Below are positions 5,920-13,885 of a stretch of DNA of 13,885 bases, piece after piece (position 1 is the stretch's first letter; each line of letters starts with the position of its first letter). The stretch is from CAYNLG01 sp964397995 (lineage in GTDB: Bacteria > Planctomycetota > Phycisphaerae > FEN-1346), in NCBI GenBank assembly GCA_964397995.1, contig CAYNLG010000093.1, positions 1 through 13,885 on the forward strand, given 5' to 3'. The notes below the pieces were generated by a model. It ran no database searches, had not been told where the DNA came from, and saw only the letters and a list, made by a program, of their open reading frames with translations. The position numbers were made by a program, and so were the translations under genes.

Positions 5920-8900
5920 ATGACGCGTGCGCGCACGACGTGGAGGTGGGTCGGGATGGCGGCGGTGGTGCTTCTCATGGCGGCCCCCGGCCGCGCCCTC
6001 GTCCGGTTCTGGGACGGCGGCGCCCCGCCGGCCGGCCTGGACGGCTATTTCGGCAACAACCTGAACTGGAGCCCGGACGGCGTGCCCGGGGCCGGCGACG
6101 ATGTCTCGTTCGATACCGGCAGCGCCACCGCGTACGACGTCTACTTCAGCACCTCGCCGACCACCCACTTCGGCTACGTCTACGACACGCTCCGGTTCCG
6201 GGAGGCGCTGGCCGGGGCGACTTACACCCTCGGGGACCATTTCTACGTCACCGACGCCGAGGCCACCCTCGAGGGCCTCGACCTCACCGTCACCAACCAC
6301 CTTTACTGCGACGGCGTCCTGAAGGTCCGCGAGGGCCTCACCCAGGGCCGCCTCGTCGCCGACCGGATCTACGTCGGCACCAACCTCGCCTACGACGGCC
6401 TGATCTCGGTGTCCGGCAACGCGCACGCCGAAGCCCCGGGCGGCTTGGCCCTCGGCTGGACCGGCCACACGGGCGAGTTCAACCTCGACGCCGGCGCCAC
6501 CGCCACCGTCGGCGTCATCGGCGTGGCCGACTCCAGCGTGGCCGACTCCGAGGGGTACCTGCGGGTGCGCGGCGGGTCGACGATGACCGCCGGGAACCTG
6601 TACGTCGCCTCCATCGGCGCCCCCGGCCAGACGGCCGAACTTCTCGTCCAGGACACCGGCTCCGTCTTCGCCCTGCAGGGCGGGGCCTTGGCGTACCTCG
6701 GCGCCCCCTCCGGCGGCACCGCCACCGTCCACGTCAGCCAAGGCACTTTCACCACCGGCACCGGAACCGTTTACGTCCAGCCCACCGCCACAGTGCTCGT
6801 CGACGGCGGCGGCACGCTGGACCTGAACGGGAACCTTGAGGTCAACGGCGGCCTCGTCGACGCCCGGGGCGGCACCCTCGCCCCCGCGAGCGGCCTCAAC
6901 CTGGACATCCTCAGCGGCGGCCGGTTCCTGACCGACCAGGCCCTCCAGCTCAAGGGCTGGGACATCGACGTCATCGGCGGCGGCTCGCGCCTCGTCAGCA
7001 CCGCCGACTTCGACCAGGCGGGCGGCTCGCTCCACCTTTCCGGCGGCGCCCACATGGAGGCCGAGCGGTACATGTGTTACGGCGTGGGCGGCTCCCCCTG
7101 TACGGCCGTCCTCGAGGACGCCGGTACCGACTTCGACATCACCGGCACCGGCTCCGGCCTCCGCGTCGGCGTCCTCGGCGAGAAAGGCGTCCTGACGGTC
7201 CGCCTCGACGCCGACCTCACCTGCGCCGGGCCCCTCAGCATCTGCGACTCAAGCTATGCCGGCAGCGTCGGCACCCTGACCGTCGAGAGCGGCGGAAGCG
7301 TCGCCGGCGCCCGCCTCGCCGTCGGCACGGGCGGCCAGACCGGCCAGAGCGGCACCGTCACCGTCACCGGCCTGGGCAGCCACCTGAACGTCAGCGCGGG
7401 CCCGGCCGTGGTCGGCGCGGCCGCCAGCTCCACCGGCACCCTCTCGATCAAGTCGAGCGGCAGCCTCCGGGCCGGCTCCCTCACCGTCCATCCCACCGGC
7501 ACCGTCAGCGTCGGATCGAGCGCCATCCTGGACGTCGGCACCGATGTGCTTGTCGACGGCGGCGTTCTGGACGCCGCGGCGGGCGCCTTGTGGCTCGCGG
7601 ACGGGCACCACCTCACCGTCGGCGGCGGCGGCCGGTACGCCGACGGCATGCTGCGGGAGCTGTTCGGCTCGACCGTGACCGTCACCGGCGCCGGCACCGA
7701 GGCCGACTTCCTCAGCGGGCTTCGGCTGCGCGGCGGGGCGCTGGAGGTCTCGGACGGGGCGCTGCTGGAAGGCAGCTGGTTCAGCCTGTCCGGCCACGGC
7801 GGCACCCCCCTGAACGCCGTCGTCGAGGGCGCCGGCACGACCCTCGCGACGACGAACGTCGCCAGCAGCCTCGCCATCGGCCAGTACGGCGAGGAGGCCA
7901 CGCTGACCCTCCGCGACGGGGCCGCCTGCACCGCCGCCGGCGACCTGGTCGTCGGGGCCGGCACCGGCACCAGCCGGGGCATCCTCCGCGTCGAGAGCGG
8001 CGCCACCGCCGCGGCCGCCGGCCATCTCACGGTCGGCTCCATGTGCGACGGCATCCTGTGGATCGAAGGGGGCGGCCAGGTCGCCAGCGAGCGCGGCCTG
8101 GTGGCCTCGCGGCCCGGCTCGGCCGGCACGGTGGCTCTCTTCGGCACCGACAGCGCGTGGCACTGCACGGAGTCGCTCGTCCTCGGCGGTACGGGCGCCG
8201 ACGACGGCGGAAACGCCGCCGTGGACGTCTCCTCGACCGGCCACCTCTACGTCGGCGACTTCGACCCCGCCGCCCTGGGCTACAACCCCTCCGAAGCCGC
8301 CGTGGTCGTCAGCGGCGCCGGCCCGGGCGGGCACCTGCTCCTGCGCAACGGCGCCCTCCTTAACGTCGACGGCGTCGCCGTCCTCAGCGGAACCACCGGC
8401 GAGACCGGCACCGCCACCCTCTCCGGCCCCGGCACCCTCTTGCAGGTCACCGAGGACCTGTTCGTCGGCGGCTACGGGCACGGCGTTCTGGCGGTCAGCG
8501 ACGGCGCCGCCATCGACACCGAACGGTTCCACGTCGGCCGCTTCGGCGGCAGCGGGACCTCCTCCGGCGAGGCCCTCTTCGACGGCGGCACCCTGGACGT
8601 CGCCACGTTCTGCCGCATCGGCGTCTACGGCGACGCCACCCTCGACGTCCGCGGCGGCAGCCACATCACCACCAGCGACGTCATCCTGGCCGATGGCACC
8701 GGCGTCACCGCCCACGCGACCCTCGACGACAGTACCTGGGGCAGCGGCCTGTTCACCGTCGGCGACGATGGCGCGGCCACCCTCCAGATCAGCGGGGGCA
8801 GCACGGTCACCACCGCCTACGGCTACATCGGGCGCGGCACATCGGCCGACGGGACCGTCAGCGTCACCGGGCCGGGCACCACGTGGACCTGTTCCACGGG

Positions 8901-9723
8901 CCTCTACGTCGGCGGCTACAGCACGTTGGACGGGGGCACGGGCGTGCTGAACATCGCGGGGGGCGGCCACGTCGACGTCGGCGACCTCCTCCGCCTCTGG
9001 GACGGCGCCACCGTCCACCTCCTGGCCGGAGGACGCCTGACCGCCGCCTCCATCGACCACACGCGCGGCGGGACGTTCACCTTCACGGGCGGCGTGCTGA
9101 CGGCCGGGTTCTTCCTCGGCGACCTCGTCTGCGACGGCGGCACCATCGCCCCCGGCGGCTCCCCCGGCCGCACCGACATCTCCGGCGCCCTCCAGATCGC
9201 CTCCGGCACCCTCGCCATCGAGCTGGCCGGCACCAGCCCGTCCGCCCCGTGCGAGTTCGACCAGGTGACCGCGGGCGGCACCGCCGTCCTGGGTGGGACG
9301 CTCGCCCTGGACCTGGACAGCGGCTTCGTCCCGGCCTACGGCGACACCTTCCGCATCCTCTCGGCCGCGGGTCGCCTGGGCATCTTCGCCCAGGTCGACG
9401 GGGCCCTCCAGACCAAGGTCCTCGGCCTGGCCACCGTCTACGACACGACCGGCGTGGACGTCGTGGCCGCCCTCCCCGGCGACGCGAACCTCGACGGCAT
9501 CGTCGACACGGCCGACTACTTCGCCCTTTCCGGCGCGTGGTACGACCCCGGCAAGACGTGGGTCGACGGCGACTTCACGGGCGACGGCACCGTCACGACG
9601 GCCGACTACTTCCTGCTGGCGGGCAACTGGTACCGGTCGGTGCCGACAACAGCCCCGGCACCCGAGCCGGCGACGCTGGCCCTGGTGGCGCTCGGGGCGC
9701 TGGCGATCCTCAACCGGCGCTGA
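5920..9723 (+). CDS. PEP-CTERM surface protein: beta-solenoid of T5SS/PEP-CTERM-associated repeats with dockerin-like EF-hands
   Basis: 1267 residues, exported. A signal peptide (TWRWVGMAAVVLLMAAPGRA) is followed by an opening domain with the NLNWSPDGVPGAGDDVSF pattern common in planctomycete and verrucomicrobial surface proteins. The bulk is short Gly/Thr/Val-rich beta-strand repeats of the kind G-T-(V/L)-x-V-x-G-x-G-S/T, alternating with L-x-V-G-x-x-G turns, as in T5SS/PEP-CTERM-associated repeats; a right-handed beta-solenoid is likely. Two calcium-loop motifs of dockerin type follow at about 1188-1199 (DANLDGIVDTAD) and 1218-1229 (DFTGDGTVTTAD). The end is a PEP-CTERM sorting signal: PEP at 1248-1250, a hydrophobic helix, then a terminal Arg-Arg, predicted to be cut by an exosortase encoded elsewhere. 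ATG 5920 is chosen over upstream in-frame starts because AGGGG lies 7 nt before it and the signal peptide begins there. It converges on the DUF4091-type gene. The ligand is unknown. Confidence 0.93.
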   Translation: MTRARTTWRWVGMAAVVLLMAAPGRALVRFWDGGAPPAGLDGYFGNNLNWSPDGVPGAGDDVSFDTGSATAYDVYFSTSPTTHFGYVYDTLRFREALAGATYTLGDHFYVTDAEATLEGLDLTVTNHLYCDGVLKVREGLTQGRLVADRIYVGTNLAYDGLISVSGNAHAEAPGGLALGWTGHTGEFNLDAGATATVGVIGVADSSVADSEGYLRVRGGSTMTAGNLYVASIGAPGQTAELLVQDTGSVFALQGGALAYLGAPSGGTATVHVSQGTFTTGTGTVYVQPTATVLVDGGGTLDLNGNLEVNGGLVDARGGTLAPASGLNLDILSGGRFLTDQALQLKGWDIDVIGGGSRLVSTADFDQAGGSLHLSGGAHMEAERYMCYGVGGSPCTAVLEDAGTDFDITGTGSGLRVGVLGEKGVLTVRLDADLTCAGPLSICDSSYAGSVGTLTVESGGSVAGARLAVGTGGQTGQSGTVTVTGLGSHLNVSAGPAVVGAAASSTGTLSIKSSGSLRAGSLTVHPTGTVSVGSSAILDVGTDVLVDGGVLDAAAGALWLADGHHLTVGGGGRYADGMLRELFGSTVTVTGAGTEADFLSGLRLRGGALEVSDGALLEGSWFSLSGHGGTPLNAVVEGAGTTLATTNVASSLAIGQYGEEATLTLRDGAACTAAGDLVVGAGTGTSRGILRVESGATAAAAGHLTVGSMCDGILWIEGGGQVASERGLVASRPGSAGTVALFGTDSAWHCTESLVLGGTGADDGGNAAVDVSSTGHLYVGDFDPAALGYNPSEAAVVVSGAGPGGHLLLRNGALLNVDGVAVLSGTTGETGTATLSGPGTLLQVTEDLFVGGYGHGVLAVSDGAAIDTERFHVGRFGGSGTSSGEALFDGGTLDVATFCRIGVYGDATLDVRGGSHITTSDVILADGTGVTAHATLDDSTWGSGLFTVGDDGAATLQISGGSTVTTAYGYIGRGTSADGTVSVTGPGTTWTCSTGLYVGGYSTLDGGTGVLNIAGGGHVDVGDLLRLWDGATVHLLAGGRLTAASIDHTRGGTFTFTGGVLTAGFFLGDLVCDGGTIAPGGSPGRTDISGALQIASGTLAIELAGTSPSAPCEFDQVTAGGTAVLGGTLALDLDSGFVPAYGDTFRILSAAGRLGIFAQVDGALQTKVLGLATVYDTTGVDVVAALPGDANLDGIVDTADYFALSGAWYDPGKTWVDGDFTGDGTVTTADYFLLAGNWYRSVPTTAPAPEPATLALVALGALAILNRR

Positions 9724-9736
9724 GAGAAGCGGGGGT

Positions 9737-12478
9737 TCAGTCCGGTTGCCGCCCCTCGGCTTCCGCCGCCGCCACCTCGGCCGCGGCCGCGTACACCGCC
9801 CGCCGGTGCGACCGGTGGTCGCAGGCGCCGAGGCGCGGCGCCGTCTCCAGGGTATCCAGCATCCGTTCGACGGCGGCCTCGCACGCCGCCGCCCGTGCCG
9901 CGCCGAGCCGCGCCCGCACCGCGTCATCCGCGAGGCCCTCGCGCACGACGCGCATCGCCTCGGCGTCCTGCACGCCCTCGCGGAGCATCTCCAGCTGCGC
10001 CGTCCAGATGGCCCCGCGGTCGCCCGGGGCAGCCATGGCGCGCGGCGTGCTCCCGACGATGTTGCCGAACCGCACGTCGGCGTTCAGCGCGCTCCGCACC
10101 GTCCCGGCCGCCGTCTGGTACGACCAGTAATCCACGCCCTTCCAGCAGAAGCCGTCGTACCGGGCCCGGTGCACGTTCAGGGGCGCCAGGCTCCGGTAGC
10201 TGAGCGGGTTGGTCCCCAGGCAGTCCCGCGCGTTGCAGCACACCGGGTGGTCCGGCAGGTGGCCCTTGCCGCTGACCAGCCGCCGCACCATCTCGCAGTA
10301 CCCGACCACCATCCCGTTCGGCTGGGTGCGGTCGGCGTCGGTGGGCCCCCAGTTCGGGACGCCGGAGCCGTGGGTGATGGCCCGCCACGAGACCTCCGGG
10401 GCGACGGTCTTGAAGAAGGCGACGGTCTCGGCGCTCGGCCAGTTGTCACCGGAGGTGCCGAGGAGCAGGCGTGTCCGGTCCCAGCCGAGGTCGGCCAGGT
10501 GGGCCTTGAGGCCGTCCAGCACGGCCCGCCAGAGGCGCGCCGTCCCGGGGGCGCCGAAGATGGGCATCTCGGCGTCCTCGAAGCCTCCGTCCGGGGTCCG
10601 GATGACGATCGGGATCGTCTCGGCCCGCTTTTCCTCGTCGCCGCCGTCGCGCCCGAAGCCGCGGTAGTACATCCCGTAGTTCCAGACGTGGAGCACCAGG
10701 AAGGCGGGCGGGTGGGCCTTCCGCCCGTACAGGCTCAGGGTGGCCTTGGCCGGCTCCAGGTCCGGCTCCAGGTCGGTCGGGCCGTCGCCCGTCCGCCGGA
10801 AGACGACGGCGGGGTCGTTGCCGAAGACCGTCCACCCGACCGCCAGCAAACCGAACACGTCGTTGCCGCACTCGCCCATGATCTCGAAGGAGCGTTCCAG
10901 CAGCCGGAAATGCTCCTCGCTCCAGAGGGGCACGCCGTAGTGCCCCGCCACCGATTCCGGCGACTGGAGCAGGTTCACCCACGTCGGCCAGTCCCGCGGG
11001 TTCGGCACCCGCCAGCCGGAGACCGTCAGCTCGACCGGCACGGCGCGCGGCGCGGCCAGGCCCTCGAGCGTCAGCGTGCCGCGGTACGTCCCCGGGCGCG
11101 CGTCGTCCGGCACGCGGACCGACAGCCACACCGCCTGGTCCGGCACGCCGCCGAGGGGGGCGTCGAGGAGCGGGACGTAGCTGCCGGCGACCCGCTCGCC
11201 CGGGGCGTGGCGGGCGCCCGGCCACGTCGTCCGGAAGAGGTCGCCGTACCGGACGCGGAGGCGGCGGCCGTCGAGGGTCGCCCCGTCGGGCCCCGCCAGG
11301 TCCGACACCGTGCCGCGCACCGGCGGCAGGTCGACCGGCAGGGGCTCGGCCCCGACACCGGGCAGGTATGCCTTGGCGCTCACGACCACCTGGGCGGAAG
11401 CCAGGCCGTTGGCCGGGGCGAGCAGCCGCACCGGCCCGACCGGCTCGAAGGGGTCGCCGTAGGTCTCCTCGTCGCCCGGCAGGACGAGCGGCCCGGGGGT
11501 CCAGACCTGGACGCCCTCGGGCGGGCCGACGTTCGGCCGCACCGCGGCCGCCGCCCCCGCCGGCGCCGTCAGGTGCGCCTCGACCAGCCCGGCCGTGTGC
11601 CACTCCTCGCGGAACTCGACGCCCATCGGCAGGTCCTTCGGCAGCGCCGCCCGGTGGCACGCGACGGCCAGCAGGTTCGTCCCGCGCACCAGGCCGTCGG
11701 CCGGCAGCGTCACCGCCAGCGTCCGCACGCGGGCCTCGTAGCGGTCGCGAAGGGCCTCGGGGGGCGCGCGGCGTCCGGTGCCGCGGAGGAACCCGGCGCC
11801 GTCCGGCCGCAGGTACGCCTTCAGCGGATACGCCTCGGCGCACACGAAGGCGTCGTCCTGGCCCCGCTCCGCCGGCGGCACGTGGCCACGCGCCACCTCC
11901 CGCCCGTTCAGGTACACCACCACCCCGCCGCGGTACGCCAGGTGCAGCCGAAGCGGCGCGGCCGCCCGCGGGTCCGTCATGCCGAACCGCGCCCGGTAGG
12001 CCAGATGCATCGCCCCGGCGCGGCGGCCGTCGTCGCCGTAGCGGCCGAACAGGGGCAGCCGGCGGCGCGGCCAGCCGGCGACGTCGGTGCCGGGGTCGGT
12101 CCAGGCGGCGTCGGGCGGGGGCGAGGCGATGCCGTCGCCCCAGCGGATCCATCGGGCGCCCGACCGGCGGATCGGCCGGCCCCGCGCGTCGGTCTCCGCC
12201 CCCTTCCGGACGAACCGGCCCGACCCGTCCGGCCCCCACTCCAGGGCCATCGCCTCCGTGAACGCGGGCGGCCCGAAGGCGGCATGGACCCGCCAGAGGG
12301 TGCGGCCGTCGAGGACGGCCACGCCGGCGTCGGCCGCGCCCCCGGGAGCCGCCGCCTCCGCCGCCCCGAACGCCCCCGCGGCCGCGCCCGCCACGCCCAG
12401 GACCGCCGCCGCGAGCGCCGCCCCGCCCCGGCGTCCCCGTGCCCAGATGCGCCCCGACCGTGCCCGCCTTGTGCGCAC
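9737..12478 (-). CDS. Secreted DUF4091/GH123-like protein
   Basis: 913 residues, exported: a basic, Arg-rich n-region and a long Ala/Gly/Val hydrophobic stretch form a signal peptide ending near residue 43. Next comes a jelly-roll-like domain (about 55-280) with the telltale GVVVYLNGREVARG and VRGTNLLAVACHRA strands. A beta-sandwich follows (about 340-480, VVVSAKAYLPG, VRVPDDARPGTYRGTLTL). From about 490 a barrel-like region begins (RDWPTWVNLLQSPESVAGHY), and the end carries DUF4091-type features: ARYDGFCWKGVDYWSY and QLEMLREGVQDAEAM. Relatives are glycan-acting enzymes or of unknown function. The expected DEP-like acidic motif is not obvious; the matching place reads GTSGDNWPSAE (about 675), so activity is uncertain. 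The GTG start is supported by AGGAGG (12489-12484) 5 nt upstream. Its stop is 13 bp from the PEP-CTERM stop. Confidence 0.88.
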   Translation of the reverse strand: MRTRRARSGRIWARGRRGGAALAAAVLGVAGAAAGAFGAAEAAAPGGAADAGVAVLDGRTLWRVHAAFGPPAFTEAMALEWGPDGSGRFVRKGAETDARGRPIRRSGARWIRWGDGIASPPPDAAWTDPGTDVAGWPRRRLPLFGRYGDDGRRAGAMHLAYRARFGMTDPRAAAPLRLHLAYRGGVVVYLNGREVARGHVPPAERGQDDAFVCAEAYPLKAYLRPDGAGFLRGTGRRAPPEALRDRYEARVRTLAVTLPADGLVRGTNLLAVACHRAALPKDLPMGVEFREEWHTAGLVEAHLTAPAGAAAAVRPNVGPPEGVQVWTPGPLVLPGDEETYGDPFEPVGPVRLLAPANGLASAQVVVSAKAYLPGVGAEPLPVDLPPVRGTVSDLAGPDGATLDGRRLRVRYGDLFRTTWPGARHAPGERVAGSYVPLLDAPLGGVPDQAVWLSVRVPDDARPGTYRGTLTLEGLAAPRAVPVELTVSGWRVPNPRDWPTWVNLLQSPESVAGHYGVPLWSEEHFRLLERSFEIMGECGNDVFGLLAVGWTVFGNDPAVVFRRTGDGPTDLEPDLEPAKATLSLYGRKAHPPAFLVLHVWNYGMYYRGFGRDGGDEEKRAETIPIVIRTPDGGFEDAEMPIFGAPGTARLWRAVLDGLKAHLADLGWDRTRLLLGTSGDNWPSAETVAFFKTVAPEVSWRAITHGSGVPNWGPTDADRTQPNGMVVGYCEMVRRLVSGKGHLPDHPVCCNARDCLGTNPLSYRSLAPLNVHRARYDGFCWKGVDYWSYQTAAGTVRSALNADVRFGNIVGSTPRAMAAPGDRGAIWTAQLEMLREGVQDAEAMRVVREGLADDAVRARLGAARAAACEAAVERMLDTLETAPRLGACDHRSHRRAVYAAAAEVAAAEAEGRQPD

Positions 12479-12587
12479 GCGCGCCTCCTCTCCGTGACTC
12501 CGTGTCCGACCTGCCCCCGCCGGTGTGAACCCGCGCGGCGCGCACGGGTACCGGCCGAGCGCGGCGCCGGCGGTCCCCGAATCCCCC
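12479..12587. other. Short gap between the TrkA-type and DUF4091-type genes
   Basis: 109 bp with no gene. It holds the Shine-Dalgarno sequence of the DUF4091-type gene (12489-12484). I see no clear promoter or T-tailed hairpin. An AT-rich patch at about 12598-12610, inside the end of the trkA-type gene, could contribute a promoter for the next gene, but no matching -35 element is visible. Confidence 0.4.
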
Positions 12588-13265
12588 TCATCCCCGCTTA
12601 TGAATAAATTTCGACGCCTTTCGCAGGTCCTTCGGCGTCGCCACCAGGAACACCCGGTCCCCCGCCTGCATCCGCGCCGCCCCGCGCGGAATGATGAAGT
12701 CCTGCGCCTCGCCCCGGTACAGCCCCGTAATCACGCACTCCGCCGGAAACCCCGGGTCCGCCGTGATCTGCCCGATGCTCATCCCCGCCACCCGCGCCCC
12801 CTCCGGCACGTGGTCCACCACGATCGCCGCCTCCCCCGCCCCGAACGTCGCCACCCGCTTCAGGTGCGGCTCCTCGATCTCCAGAATCAGTTGATTCACG
12901 AACACGTCCGGCACATGCACCGTCGTCGTCACCCCCGCCTTGTGGTACGCCGTCTCGTACCGCCGGTTCCGCATCCGCACCGCGACGCGCGGCACGCCGA
13001 AGCTCTTGGCCAGCACCGAGAACGCCAGGTTGTCCGCGTCCCCGCGCATCGTCCCCACCGCCACGTCCGCCTTCTCGATCCCCGCCTGCTCCAGCACGTC
13101 GATCGACGTCGCGCTTCCCGTCACCACCAACGCCCCCAGCCGCGCCGAACAGTACTTGCACACCGCCCGGTCCCGGTCGATCACCACCACGTCGTGCCGG
13201 CTCTCCACCAACGCCTCCGCCAACCCGCGCCCCACCAGACCCGCCCCCGCGATCACGATATACAT
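12588..13265 (-). CDS. trkA: TrkA-type potassium uptake regulator (single RCK unit)
   Basis: 225 residues, cytoplasmic; it gates the TrkH-type potassium channel through nucleotide binding. The N-terminal RCK (TrkA-N) domain, about residues 1-120, starts with the glycine loop GAGLVGRGLAEAL and ends strand beta2 in DRDR, the pattern for binding NAD(H) or adenine nucleotides. VTGSATSIDVLEQAGIEKAD is also typical of the family. The TrkA-C domain covers about 140-220 (PEGARVAGMSIGQI, QAGDRVFLVATP). E. coli TrkA has two such halves (about 458 residues); this is a single-unit form, as in KtrA, so it would assemble as a ring of separate subunits and the name ktrA would be equally fair. ATG 13265 has AAAGGA 7 nt upstream. 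It follows the channel gene after 65 nt, in the same transcript. Confidence 0.95.
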   Translation of the reverse strand: MYIVIAGAGLVGRGLAEALVESRHDVVVIDRDRAVCKYCSARLGALVVTGSATSIDVLEQAGIEKADVAVGTMRGDADNLAFSVLAKSFGVPRVAVRMRNRRYETAYHKAGVTTTVHVPDVFVNQLILEIEEPHLKRVATFGAGEAAIVVDHVPEGARVAGMSIGQITADPGFPAECVITGLYRGEAQDFIIPRGAARMQAGDRVFLVATPKDLRKASKFIHKRG

Positions 13266-13330
13266 ACGCCCGTCCTTTCCCTAGACGCGCTCACCGACGC
13301 GCATCTGTCCGCGCTCCGTCCCCCGCACGC

Positions 13331-13885
13331 CTACCGCCACGCCCGCCGGCTCACCAGCAGCACCAGCGGCAGGATCTCCAGCCGCCCCGCCAGCATCCCC
13401 ACGATATACGTCACCTTCACCACCGGGTTCAGCCGCGTCATCCCCTCCACGCTGATGTAGCACGGCCCCGTGTTCCCCATCGCCGAGAACATCCCGCTCA
13501 CGCTCTCCAGCGCCCCGTGCTGTGACCAGAGCGCCGTCACCACCCCCCCCACCGCCACCAGCCCCATCCACAGAAAGAAGAGCGCCGCCACTCGCCGCAT
13601 CTCCTCCAAATCCACCGCCTCCCCGTCAATCGTCACCGTGTGCACCGCGTCCGGCCCGTACACCAGCCGCCGCACCTGACGCATCCCCATCCGCCACAGC
13701 ACCGCGACGCGCAGCACCTTCAGCCCCCCGCTTGTCGACCCCACGCACCCCCCCACCAGCATCAGCCCCAGGAACACCAGCTTCGCCGCCGCCGGATACG
13801 CCGCCGACCCGATGTCCTCCGTCCTGAACCCCGCCGACGTCGCGATCGCCACCACCTGGAACAGGCTCGACCGAAAGAGCGCCTC
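13331..13885 (-). CDS. trkH: TrkH/KtrB-type potassium channel subunit (partial, N-terminal part off the right edge)
   Basis: The last 184 residues of an integral membrane potassium transporter. Recognisable elements: FQVVAIATSAGFRTEDIG, the third pore loop with its selectivity-filter glycine; LGLMLVGGCVGSTSGGLK, the following helix with the family GSTxGGxK motif; a cytoplasmic stretch (VYGPDAVHTVTIDG); then FSAMGNTGPC, the fourth pore loop, where many relatives have GNVGPG; and the closing helix NPVVKVTYIVGMLAGRLEIL ending in SRRAWR. All are standard for TrkH. Upstream helices and the start codon lie outside. It is transcribed with the TrkA-type regulator 65 nt downstream. The family call is very secure; the Cys and Thr in the last filter loop are mild variations. 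Confidence 0.95.
   Translation of the reverse strand, partial: EALFRSSLFQVVAIATSAGFRTEDIGSAAYPAAAKLVFLGLMLVGGCVGSTSGGLKVLRVAVLWRMGMRQVRRLVYGPDAVHTVTIDGEAVDLEEMRRVAALFFLWMGLVAVGGVVTALWSQHGALESVSGMFSAMGNTGPCYISVEGMTRLNPVVKVTYIVGMLAGRLEILPLVLLVSRRAWR

Noticed and set aside
5920..9723. PEP-CTERM protein as a classical autotransporter
   Set aside because: The passenger-like repeats are similar, but there is no C-terminal beta-barrel; the end is a PEP-CTERM sorting signal.
7249..9927. 892-residue minus-strand ORF inside the PEP-CTERM gene
   Set aside because: Repetitive Gly/Ala/Asp sequence that mirrors the solenoid repeats of the real gene in antisense; no start signal.
9293..12607. 1104-residue plus-strand ORF overlapping the PEP-CTERM end and the DUF4091-type gene
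   Set aside because: Arg/Pro-rich composition typical of out-of-frame GC-rich DNA; the minus-strand gene has a Shine-Dalgarno, signal peptide and family motifs.

Overview
The window is GC-rich DNA from a bacterium that is most likely a member of the Planctomycetota, probably an uncultured one. The inference rests on gene content: a PEP-CTERM surface protein that also carries a dockerin-like EF-hand pair, a very large secreted BamB/PQQ-type beta-propeller protein with a Rossmann insert and a malectin-like end, and a secreted DUF4091/GH123-like protein. I saw no rRNA, tRNA, CRISPR array, transposase or integrase. Eight of the nine genes lie on the minus strand; only the PEP-CTERM gene is on the plus strand. 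Very long antisense ORFs are common here because of the base composition, and I discarded them.

Left edge, 1-1690 (minus strand): a compact four-gene operon read in the order ArsR-family repressor, a 79-residue Cys/His protein made of two near-identical 36-residue units, a class I SAM-dependent methyltransferase, and an ABC transporter ATPase cut by the window edge. The genes overlap by 46, 4 and 20 nt, each internal start has its own Shine-Dalgarno sequence, and a TTGACA element lies upstream of the first gene. Base composition and codon use are visibly less GC-extreme than in the rest of the window. The layout suggests a stress- or metal-responsive cassette with an efflux arm; the inducer cannot be read from the sequence. 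This is the best candidate here for an under-described system.

Middle, 1756-12478: three large exported proteins. The PQQ-like propeller/Rossmann/malectin protein (minus, start probably near 5451) and the PEP-CTERM beta-solenoid protein (plus, from 5920) are divergently transcribed from a 468-bp intergenic region with a promoter-like sequence for each direction, a 9-bp tandem repeat, and a GC-rich, hairpin-rich leader. The PEP-CTERM gene converges on the DUF4091-type gene with 13 bp between stop codons. Together they look like a cell-surface set for binding or processing polysaccharide, but no enzyme activity is proven by the sequence.

Right edge, 12588-13885 (minus strand): the end of a TrkH-type potassium channel subunit followed by its single-RCK TrkA-type regulator, a standard potassium-uptake pair unrelated in function to its neighbours.
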